A DNA stretch of 64,000 bases from Kineosporia mesophila (GTDB taxonomy: Bacteria > Actinomycetota > Actinomycetes > Actinomycetales > Kineosporiaceae). Each line of letters starts with the position of its first letter. Position 1 is the first letter of the stretch. The notes under the pieces were generated by a model. The model worked only from the letters and a program-made list of their open reading frames with translations. It had not been told where the DNA came from and did no database searches. Both the position numbers and the translations under genes were made by a program. Positions 37,412 through 44,897 of this stretch are shown piece by piece. The stretch spans positions 682,001-746,000 of the forward strand of contig NZ_JAJOMA010000001.1 of assembly GCF_021129235.1 (NCBI RefSeq), written 5' to 3'.

Positions 37412-38803
37412 TCACGGCAAAGACGTCGGTCGGGCCGGCTTCAGCAGCTGGAACAAGCCCGCGTAAAACCCCACCGCCAGCCCGAATCCGACCACCGGGG
37501 TCAGATCGCCGACCGAGGCCGAGGCCAGCGGCCCCACGTACTTCTCCTGGTTGCAGAACAACCACACCGACACCACCATGGCGACCAGCATCGCGACCGG
37601 CCCGGCGAGGTTCACGTAGGAGGGGTCCTCGATGATGCCGTCGAGCGCCGCACCCCGCCGCAGCCACCGGTCGGTCAGCACCACGCCCAGCCAGGGCGCG
37701 ATCCAGTAGGCGATGACCAGCAGGAACGCCTCGTACTTGTGCCCGGCGTCGGCCAGGCCGTTCCAGGCCAGCACGAAACCCACCGCGCCGAACCCCAGCG
37801 CCACGATCGCCCGGCGCAGGCTCAGCGGCAGCGAGATGCCCATGGCCAGGAACGACACCGCCGCCGAGTACACGTTCAGCGCGTTCGCCGACACCGCGCC
37901 CAGCGCGATCCCGAGCAGCACCAGGTTGCCGATCCAGCCGGGCATCATGCCCGTCAGGTCGCCCACCGGGTTGTCGTTGCCGATGGTGCCCGCGCTCGCG
38001 GCCGCCGCCCCGACCGTCATCAGCAGGGTGCACGAGACGAAGTTGCCCCCGCCCGCGTACAGCGCGGTCTTCCGGCGGCTGGTCGAGGTGGGCAGGTAGC
38101 GCGTGTAGTCGCTGGCGTAGGGGTTCCAGCCCGCCGCGTATCCGAAGGCCGCGCTGAAGGCCAGCGTGAAACCGCCGAACCCCGGCCCGTTCCCGGGAGC
38201 GCCGAGGTCGGCCTGGCCGAACACGCTGATCGCGCCCAGGGTGAAAACGATCACCAGCAGCGGGAAGGCCACGCGCTCGAAGGCGTGCACCAGGTTGTGC
38301 CCGAAGAACCCCACCACGAGCTCGGCCAGCACGATGATCACCAGCGACACCTTGGCCGACAGGTCGGTCAGGGCGCTGAGCGCGAGGGCACCGCTGACAC
38401 TGTTGACGGCGAACCAGCCGATCCCGGCCATCACCGCGTTCAGGCCGGCCGGCAGCACGTTGCCCCGGAAGCCGAAAGCACTCCGGGAGAGAATCATCTG
38501 AGGGACCCCGGCCCGGGGGCCCCAGGACGAGAGCACGCCGTGGGTGATCGCGCCGGTGGCGTTGCCGAGCGTGACGGCCAGCACGGCCATCGGCAGGGAC
38601 AGACCGAAGAACAGCACCGCGATGATGCCGACGTAGATGGTCGCGAACTCGAGGTTGGGGGAGGCCCAGGTCCAGAGCAGCTGGAGGGGCGTGCCGTGCC
38701 GCGCGGACTCCGGCACCCGCTCGACACCGCCAGGTTCGACGGCCGTGATGCTGTCGCCGTACTGCGTGAGGTCCGACGAGTCGGTGTTCGTCTGCGCCGT
38801 CAT
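37412..38803 (-). CDS. NCS1-family cytosine/purine permease
   Basis: 463 aa from ATG 38803 (MTAQTNTDSSDL); upstream in-frame codons are low-complexity and lack a ribosome site. About 12 hydrophobic segments are visible. NCS1 signatures include GAITHGVLSSWGPRAGVPQMILSR near the second and third segments (core HGVLSSWGPRAGVPQM), GWFAVNSVSGALAL, and NPYASDYTRYLP, the conserved N-P-Y-x-S-D-Y-x-R of this family. It is a proton- or sodium-coupled nucleobase importer in the cytoplasmic membrane. The neighbouring deaminase makes cytosine the likely substrate. It is divergent from the sensor-kinase gene. Confidence 0.9.
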   Translation of the reverse strand: MTAQTNTDSSDLTQYGDSITAVEPGGVERVPESARHGTPLQLLWTWASPNLEFATIYVGIIAVLFFGLSLPMAVLAVTLGNATGAITHGVLSSWGPRAGVPQMILSRSAFGFRGNVLPAGLNAVMAGIGWFAVNSVSGALALSALTDLSAKVSLVIIVLAELVVGFFGHNLVHAFERVAFPLLVIVFTLGAISVFGQADLGAPGNGPGFGGFTLAFSAAFGYAAGWNPYASDYTRYLPTSTSRRKTALYAGGGNFVSCTLLMTVGAAAASAGTIGNDNPVGDLTGMMPGWIGNLVLLGIALGAVSANALNVYSAAVSFLAMGISLPLSLRRAIVALGFGAVGFVLAWNGLADAGHKYEAFLLVIAYWIAPWLGVVLTDRWLRRGAALDGIIEDPSYVNLAGPVAMLVAMVVSVWLFCNQEKYVGPLASASVGDLTPVVGFGLAVGFYAGLFQLLKPARPTSLP

Positions 38804-38949
38804 GGGGCAACGATGCGCCGGGTCGGTGAAAAGCAACAGCGGAGGACGCGTGTGCGCGCGTAAAAATTGTGTTGCGGCTTCCAGAGCGGTGAGGGGACCG
38901 GCGGCCGGGTGGTTTCCCTCTTGTCCCGGTTCATGCCGGGGTTCAGTGT

Positions 38950-40737
38950 GTGGTGGTGAGTTCGGCGTCGCTGGTCGTGACCGCGCCATCGCCGTCCGTG
39001 CCGGCTTCGGGCACGCGGCAGTGGTCGCGTACTTTCGCGATGACACTGGTGCTCTCGCTGCTGGGTGCGGTGTTCATGGGCCCGCTCTGGCGGGAGTACC
39101 CGGTCGTCGCCTTCGGCAGCCTGCTGTTCGGGGCGATGCTCACGTGCGCCGGGGTGATCCTCTGGGAAGAGCCCGGTCACCGGCGCACCGCTGTGCTGCT
39201 GATCGCGTCGGCATTGCTCTGGGCGCTGGGCTGGAGCGAGGAGTGGGCCTTCGGGCCGCTGCCGTTGCTCTCGGGCCTGTCCAGCTTCCTCGCGCTGTCG
39301 CTCGCGGTGTGGGCCATGTTCCGCTATCCCGATCCGGCGCTGATGAACCGCACCGAAAAGGTTTTCGCCGCTGCGCTGGCGATTGTGCTGGTCGGGGGCA
39401 TCCTCGCGCAAGACCTCACCATGCGCCCGGAGTGGAAAGACTACGACCCGGGCACCTGGTGGGTCACGCTGTACGCCGACCGGGGTCTGAACGACGCGGT
39501 CATCCAGGTCGCCAGCGCCGGGCAGCTGGTGCTCGCGGTGCTGTTCACGGTGCTCTGGACGGTCCGGATCCGGCGGATGCGGGGCCTGGACCGGCAACTC
39601 CTGACCCCGATGGCCCTGGCCGCCCCGGCCACCACGCTGGCCGCGGTCAGCGTGCCCGTGGCCCAGTTGCTCGAGGTGCACGGCGACTGGAAGGACTACA
39701 CGTTCGCCCTGCAGGCCACCTTGTTCGCCCTGGTCCCGATGGCCTTCCTGGCCAGTGTGGTGCGACGGCGGCTGGCCGACCAGGCGGTGCTGGCCCTGAT
39801 CCGGCTGGTGCAGCGTCACCCGACCCCGGAGGCCGTGGAGAACGCCCTGCGCGAGGCCCTGCTCGACGAATCGCTGCACGTGCGGTACTGGGCCCCCGAG
39901 CTCAACACCTACGTCGACACGACGGGCGCCCCCGACGGCAACACCCCGACCGATGAGGGACGCCTGTTGTTACCGGTCGCGTCGGCCTCCGGTGCCGCTC
40001 TGGCGGTCATCGACACCGACCCGGCCCTGCGCCGGCATCCCAACGTCGTCGCCAACGCGGTGGCCGCGAGCGGCCTGGCCCTGGAGAACGCCCAGCTCCA
40101 GGCGGCGGTGCTGGGCCGGCTCAGCCAGGTGCGCTCGAACCGGATGCAGGCGGTGCGGGCGGGCGCGGCCGAACGGCGGCGCATCGAGCGCGATCTGCAC
40201 GACGGCGCCCAGCAGCGGCTGCTGGCCCTGAAACTGTTTCTGGCGGCGTCGGACTCGAACGATCTCACAAAGACCTCGCGGGAACGGCTGAAGGGGATCA
40301 GCCAGGAGATCTCCCGGGCCCTGGACGAGCTGCGCGACCTGGCCCGCGGTATTCACCCGGCCCTGCTCAGCCAGGCCGGTCTGGGCGCGGCGGTCGAGGC
40401 GGTCGCCCAGCGGCAGCCGGGGCCGGTCGGCGTGGCCCTGCCGAGTGTGCGGTTCCCGGCGGCCACCGAGGAGACCGCCTACACCCTGATCTGCGCGGTG
40501 CTGACGGCGGCGCGGGAGCCGACGGGCCGGCAGGTGCATCTGGAGATCCGGGGGCACGAGTCGGAGGGGGTGCTCATCATCGAGATCGAAGACGATGACG
40601 CCCGCCCGGCCCAGTTGCGTCTGGGGGCGGAGCTGCCGGGGATGATCGATCAGGTGCGCGCTCTCGGCGGCGACGTGATGTTCTCCGCGCTCGGGCACGG
40701 TGGCTCGTTGATGGTCGCCGCGGTACCGGGGGTCTGA
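38950..40737 (+). CDS. NarL-type sensor histidine kinase with decayed ATP-binding region
   Basis: 595 aa; translation can begin at any of three consecutive GTG codons at 38950. About seven membrane segments occupy residues 30-250. A partial sensor-like region and a coiled coil follow. The HisKA_3 dimerisation motif ERRRIERDLHDGAQQRLL carries the phospho-acceptor His (near residue 418). The catalytic domain is odd. The N-box, normally E-A-x-x-N-x-x-K-H-(A/S), reads LICAVLTAAREPTG with no Asn. The usual D-x-G-x-G loop reads IEDDDARPAQ without its glycines. The downstream core GMIDQVRALGGDV remains. No response regulator is adjacent. It may bind a partner kinase or ligand rather than use ATP. 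Confidence 0.8.
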   Translation: MVVSSASLVVTAPSPSVPASGTRQWSRTFAMTLVLSLLGAVFMGPLWREYPVVAFGSLLFGAMLTCAGVILWEEPGHRRTAVLLIASALLWALGWSEEWAFGPLPLLSGLSSFLALSLAVWAMFRYPDPALMNRTEKVFAAALAIVLVGGILAQDLTMRPEWKDYDPGTWWVTLYADRGLNDAVIQVASAGQLVLAVLFTVLWTVRIRRMRGLDRQLLTPMALAAPATTLAAVSVPVAQLLEVHGDWKDYTFALQATLFALVPMAFLASVVRRRLADQAVLALIRLVQRHPTPEAVENALREALLDESLHVRYWAPELNTYVDTTGAPDGNTPTDEGRLLLPVASASGAALAVIDTDPALRRHPNVVANAVAASGLALENAQLQAAVLGRLSQVRSNRMQAVRAGAAERRRIERDLHDGAQQRLLALKLFLAASDSNDLTKTSRERLKGISQEISRALDELRDLARGIHPALLSQAGLGAAVEAVAQRQPGPVGVALPSVRFPAATEETAYTLICAVLTAAREPTGRQVHLEIRGHESEGVLIIEIEDDDARPAQLRLGAELPGMIDQVRALGGDVMFSALGHGGSLMVAAVPGV

Positions 40738-40745
40738 GACGACGA

Positions 40746-40773
40746 ACGGCGGCGGGCCGGAGCCCGCCGTCGT
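40746..40773. terminator. bidirectional terminator between sensor kinase and MMPL genes
   Basis: A 12-bp GC-rich stem (ACGGCGGCGGGC / GCCCGCCGTCGT, one mismatch) with a CGGA loop lies nine bases after the kinase stop and 16 bases before the convergent MMPL stop. Confidence 0.7.
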
Positions 40774-40788
40774 CCATCATGTGAGCTC

Positions 40789-43047
40789 TTACTGACCGGC
40801 GGAGACCGTCTCGCGGTGCCCCGGCGGCGGACCGAGCTTCTCGAGCAGGGCCTCACCCTCGATGTCGAGGTTGGGCAGTGCGCGGTCGAGCCAGGTCGGC
40901 AGCCACCAGATGCTCTTGCCCACGATGGCCATCACGGCGGGGACGATGAGCATGCGTACCAGGAAGGCGTCGGCGATGACGCCTACGGCCAGACCGAAGC
41001 CGATGGTCTTGATCATGACGTCGTCGCCGAGGGCGAAGCCCGCGAACACGCCGAACATGATGATCGCGGCCGCCACCACCACGCGGGCGCTGTGGGAGAA
41101 GCCCTCGATCACGGCCTGCCGGGCCTGGGTGCCGTGCACGTAGGCCTCGCGCATGCGGGTGACGAGGAAGACCTCGTAGTCCATGGCCAGGCCGAAGAGC
41201 ACGCCGGTGAGTAGCAGCGGCAGGATGAACACGACCGGGGTGGTGACGTCCAGGCCGATCAGGTTGTTCAGCCAGCCCCACTGGAACACCGCCACCGTGG
41301 AACCCAGCGCGACCCCGACCGAGAGCAGGAAGCCCAGGGCGGCCTTGAGCGGCACCAGGATCGAGCGGAACACCAGCACCAGCAGGATGAACGCCAGACC
41401 CACGACCACCGCGAGGTAGAGCGGGAATACATCGGTCAGCTTCTGCGAGATGTCCACGCCGACGGCGGTCTGGCCGGTGACCATGGCCCGGGCCCCGGTG
41501 TCACCCGGCAGGGACGCCAGGTCGTCCCGGATCGTGCCGACCAGTTCCTTGGTGGACGAGTCGGCCGGTCCGCTCTTCGGGATCACCGTGATGCTCGCGA
41601 AGTTCACGGCCTGGAGCTGCTGCGACAACGCGCTCTGCACCGCGGCGTCCGGAGTACCCGCCGGCACACCCGACAGACCCACGCTGACCACATCGGCCGA
41701 AATACCCTGGAGCGTGGTGAGGGCCTGGTTGGCCGCGCCGACCGGGTCGCTCGCGCCGGCCGTGTCGACGATGACGGTCAGCGGGCCGTTCGCCCCGGCG
41801 CCGAAGTTCTCGGCGATCAGGTTGTAAGCGATGTTGCTGTCACTGCCGGCCGGGGCGGTGGACTCGTCCGGGATCGCCAGCTCCATCTGGGTGACGGGGA
41901 TGGAGATCACGGCGGCCAGCGCGACACCGAGCACCAGCGCGGGCCACTTGTACCGGCTGACGCCCTCGACCCAGCGGCGGCCGTTGGTGCGCACGCCGTC
42001 GTCTTCGGGGTCACGCTGCTTGAGGAACTTGATGCCGCCCTTGAGCACCCTCTGACCGGCGAACCCGAGCAGGGCGGGCAGCAGGGTGAGGGCGATGAGC
42101 ACGGCGATCGCGACCATGACCCCGGCCGCGATCCCCATCTGGGTGAGGAACGTGATGCCGGTGATGCTGAGGCCGACCAGCGCGATGATGACGGTGAGCC
42201 CGGCGAAGATGACGGCGGAACCGGCCGTGCCGACGGCACTTCCGGCTGCGTCCGCCAGTGATCGTCCGGTGCGCACCTCGTGCTGGTAGCGGCTCATGAT
42301 GAAGAGCGCGTAGTCGATCCCGACCGCCAGGCCCAGCATCGAGCCGAGGGCGGGCGTGACCGAGCTGAGCTCCACGAAACCGGTCAGCGTGGTGATGCCC
42401 GCCGCGCCGATACCGACGCCGATGATGGCCGTCAGCAACGGCATCCCGGCCGCGATCAACGACCCGAAGGTCACCAGCAGCACCACGAGAGCCACGGCCA
42501 CACCGACGATCTCGCCGGTCGGGGCGGCTGCCTCGGCGGCCACGGCGTCACCGCCGAAGGCAGCCGTGAGACCGGCGTCCTGGGCGACCTCCTTGGCCTT
42601 CTCCAGGGCGTCCTTGTCCGCCTCGGTCACGTCGACCGCGGTGACGGTGTACGAGAGGGTGGCGAGACCGACCTTCTGGTTCTTCGAGTACGTCACCGTG
42701 CTCAGCGGGTCGACGCCCTCGGTCCGCTGCACGTGGTCGGTCGAGGCCGCGGCCAGCGACTCGGAGATGACCTTCTGGTTCGCGTCCGTGTCGAGGGTCT
42801 GGCCCTGCGGGGCCTCGAACACCAGGCGGGCCGTGGCGGCCTCGGCGTTGGTGGCGGGGCTGCGCTGCTCGATGAGGGCGAACGCGTCGGTCGACTCCAG
42901 CCCGGGCAGCGAGAAGTTGTCGTTCGTCTGGCCTGCGAGGGTGGCCGTGCCTGCGCCCATGAGGACCAGGAGCGCGAGCCACACGGCCGTGACGATCCGG
43001 CGGTGGACGAACGACCACCTACCCAGCCGGAACAGATGCCATGCCAT
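40789..43047 (-). CDS. MMPL/RND-family membrane transporter
   Basis: 752 aa with the RND plan: one N-terminal membrane segment (IVTAVWLALLVLMGAGTATL), a large external loop (~40-190), five or six clustered segments (~190-370), a second external loop (~395-545) and a second cluster (~550-720). The duplicated GIDYALFIMSRY and AMDYEVFLVTRMRE motifs, with the Asp-Tyr pair used in proton relay, are intact. Actinobacterial MMPL proteins export lipids, siderophores or toxic compounds. A TetR gene is divergent with an operator-like palindrome between, so induction by a TetR ligand is likely, and the pump may expel that ligand. Confidence 0.93.
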   Translation of the reverse strand: MAWHLFRLGRWSFVHRRIVTAVWLALLVLMGAGTATLAGQTNDNFSLPGLESTDAFALIEQRSPATNAEAATARLVFEAPQGQTLDTDANQKVISESLAAASTDHVQRTEGVDPLSTVTYSKNQKVGLATLSYTVTAVDVTEADKDALEKAKEVAQDAGLTAAFGGDAVAAEAAAPTGEIVGVAVALVVLLVTFGSLIAAGMPLLTAIIGVGIGAAGITTLTGFVELSSVTPALGSMLGLAVGIDYALFIMSRYQHEVRTGRSLADAAGSAVGTAGSAVIFAGLTVIIALVGLSITGITFLTQMGIAAGVMVAIAVLIALTLLPALLGFAGQRVLKGGIKFLKQRDPEDDGVRTNGRRWVEGVSRYKWPALVLGVALAAVISIPVTQMELAIPDESTAPAGSDSNIAYNLIAENFGAGANGPLTVIVDTAGASDPVGAANQALTTLQGISADVVSVGLSGVPAGTPDAAVQSALSQQLQAVNFASITVIPKSGPADSSTKELVGTIRDDLASLPGDTGARAMVTGQTAVGVDISQKLTDVFPLYLAVVVGLAFILLVLVFRSILVPLKAALGFLLSVGVALGSTVAVFQWGWLNNLIGLDVTTPVVFILPLLLTGVLFGLAMDYEVFLVTRMREAYVHGTQARQAVIEGFSHSARVVVAAAIIMFGVFAGFALGDDVMIKTIGFGLAVGVIADAFLVRMLIVPAVMAIVGKSIWWLPTWLDRALPNLDIEGEALLEKLGPPPGHRETVSAGQ

Positions 43048-43090
43048 AAAGGCGCAACCTTTCGGGGGAAGCGGGGGAAAAGGTCACTAC

Positions 43091-43108
43091 GCAGTCAGCA
43101 GTGACTGC
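43091..43108. promoter_or_regulatory. TetR-type operator candidate
   Basis: GCAGTCAGCAGTGACTGC has perfect 7-base arms in the divergent MMPL/TetR region. A second, shorter palindrome AGTGA-AAG-TCACT is at 43130-43142, and GTCACTAC occurs twice (43083 and 43137). Position and symmetry fit TetR binding that would cover both promoters. Confidence 0.6.
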
Positions 43109-43175
43109 CCGATCGGCACAGTAGCCCGAAGTGAAAGTCACTACCAAGATGACCCCCGCTGTTATTGTGCGCGTC

Positions 43176-43796
43176 ATGGGGCTCAGGGAGCGGAATGCCG
43201 CGCGCACTCGCGAGATGATCATCGACACCGCGCTGTCCTTGTTCCTCGAGCGCGGGTACGAGACGACCAAGATGGAAGACGTCGCCGAGGCCGCCGGGAT
43301 CGGTACCTCCACGCTCTACCGGTACTTCCCCACCAAAGACCTGCTGATCATCGAGCCCCTCGCCTTCCGCGGAAAACTGGCCGAGCGCCTGCGGAACCGG
43401 CCCGCCGACGAGCCCATCGACGTGGCCCTGGGTCAGACCATGCTCGAGCTCTTCGTCGAGCCCCGCGGTGACCGCGAACGTCTGCGGCGCATCAACTCCG
43501 TGGTGGAGAGCACGCCCGGCCCCCGCATGCGCCTGCTGGAGGAGTTCGTCAAGGAACGCGTGCTCCTGGAGGGCGCTATCGCCGAGCGCCTGGGCCGCGC
43601 GCCCGACGACGTCTACTGCGTGATGACGGCCCGGCTCGCCGCGGCCATGCTGGAGTACATCGCCGAGCTCACCTGGAACGTGCCCGGTGACGACAGCGCC
43701 GTGGCCGAGCAGTACGTCCGCGACGTGTTCGCCTCGGTGACCTCCCAGATGTCGGCCGAGCCCCCGGCCGTGCCCGTGCTCACGGCAGCGACCTGA
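43176..43796 (+). CDS. TetR-family transcriptional regulator
   Basis: 206 aa from ATG 43176 (MGLRERNAART). An in-frame GTG at 43131 lies inside a palindrome and is less likely. The N-terminal helix-turn-helix is canonical: TREMIIDTALSLFLERGYE, TTKMEDVAEAAGIGTSTLYRYFPTKDLL. The C-terminal ~140 residues are the helical ligand-binding and dimerisation part. It is divergent from an MMPL transporter that it most likely represses. Its last 17 bases overlap a short open frame on the opposite strand. Confidence 0.93.
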   Translation: MGLRERNAARTREMIIDTALSLFLERGYETTKMEDVAEAAGIGTSTLYRYFPTKDLLIIEPLAFRGKLAERLRNRPADEPIDVALGQTMLELFVEPRGDRERLRRINSVVESTPGPRMRLLEEFVKERVLLEGAIAERLGRAPDDVYCVMTARLAAAMLEYIAELTWNVPGDDSAVAEQYVRDVFASVTSQMSAEPPAVPVLTAAT

Positions 43797-43884
43797 CCTC
43801 GTCCGCCGCGATGCCCTTCACCCACCAGCGGCGGTACACACCGTAGAGATCCGGGCCGCGACCGGCCGGGACCCCCTCACTCAC
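43780..43884 (-). CDS. possible 34-aa protein at the end of the HerA-SbcDC-NurA operon
   Basis: GTG at 43884 overlaps the stop of the NurA-like gene in a GTGA, the same junction type as upstream in this operon. The peptide contains DLYGVYRRWWVKGIAADEVRSLP, a natural-looking sequence unlike the Arg/Pro-rich noise frames around it. Its end overlaps the convergent TetR stop by 17 bases. No family is recognised. It could be the remnant of a longer gene. Confidence 0.35.
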   Translation of the reverse strand: MSEGVPAGRGPDLYGVYRRWWVKGIAADEVRSLP

Positions 43885-44897
43885 CGCGGACGCCGCGTGC
43901 GCAGTGAGCGGTGCAGGATCTGCGGGTTGCCCAGCCGGCGGCGCAACTCCTTCTCCAGACCCGCGATCGGGTAGAGGTTCTGCGGCGCCCGCGGATCCTT
44001 GATCTCGCTGCTCGCGTACCGCACCAGCACGGCCTGGCTCAGATACGCCAGCTCGACGGCCTCGGCCGCGGCCAGGTCGGCGCTGCACTCCACCCGTACG
44101 ATCCCGGCCCAGGGCGCTCCCTCGCGGTAGGGCAGGCGCAGGTACCAGGAAAACCGTTTCCAGTTCGTGCCCATCCGGAAGACCGGTGTGCGCTGCCCGG
44201 GTTCGAGCTGCGCGACGAGCCGGTTCTGTTCCACCTCCAGGTACCGGCTGTGGTGGGTCTTGATGTAGCCGAGGGTACGGGGGAGATGTTGCCGGCCGCG
44301 CAACGGACCGTCGACCACCAGCAGGTCACCCTCCTGCTGTGAGGGGGCGAGCTGGTCGCGGGCCGCCACGGCCGTCACCACCTCGAGATCGGCCAGGCGC
44401 TGCTGCAGCTCGGCCGACAGCAGCTGCGGCAGAGGGGTGGCCGGGTCGGCGTCGGTGATGTGCGCGTGGTAGTTCCCACCGGGGGCGTCGATGGTCGAGG
44501 CAGTGACCGCCGTGGTGAACAGTCCCCGCCGGATCTGGCTGCCCACGACCCGGGCGGTGTTCCCGGCCGCGGTGTGCTGGCACAACGTCACTCCGGAGGC
44601 GTACGACGCGCAGAGACCGAGAGCGACCCCGTCGTCCAGGTCGTCCACCCGTTCGGGCTGACTGATCCAGATCCGGGCGTCCACCCGCCGCACCCCGTCC
44701 ACGAAGAGCACGGTCTGCGGATGCTTCACACCCGGTCGCGGGGAGACCGCCCGCCACCGGTCGGCCGGGACCTCGATGTCCACCTCGAGCTCGGCCTCCG
44801 AACCGGCCAGCCCGTCCTGCTCCTCGGTGGCGAAGGTCGTGCCGTAGCTGGGGTCCCACGCCTCGACCGAATAGGTCATGGGGACGGTGATCGTCAC
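43881..44897 (-). CDS. nurA: NurA-like nuclease
   Basis: 338 aa; its start overlaps the SbcC stop by four bases. Features matching NurA (RNase H-like 5'-3' nuclease partner of HerA): TVLFVDGVRRVDARIW with an early Asp, the second acidic strand DLLVVDGPLRG, LGYIKTHHSRYLEVE, a FRMGTNWKRFSWYLRLP stretch, and the C-terminal DPRAPQNLYPIAGLEKELRR. The terminal His found in archaeal NurA is not obvious, so activity is not certain. Its place behind HerA-like, SbcD and SbcC genes supports the call more than the sequence alone does. Confidence 0.75.
   Translation of the reverse strand: MTITVPMTYSVEAWDPSYGTTFATEEQDGLAGSEAELEVDIEVPADRWRAVSPRPGVKHPQTVLFVDGVRRVDARIWISQPERVDDLDDGVALGLCASYASGVTLCQHTAAGNTARVVGSQIRRGLFTTAVTASTIDAPGGNYHAHITDADPATPLPQLLSAELQQRLADLEVVTAVAARDQLAPSQQEGDLLVVDGPLRGRQHLPRTLGYIKTHHSRYLEVEQNRLVAQLEPGQRTPVFRMGTNWKRFSWYLRLPYREGAPWAGIVRVECSADLAAAEAVELAYLSQAVLVRYASSEIKDPRAPQNLYPIAGLEKELRRRLGNPQILHRSLRTRRPR

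Noticed and set aside
37386-38810. Alternative minus-strand frame over the permease
   Set aside because: Only the frame ending at 37412 gives membrane segments and NCS1 motifs.
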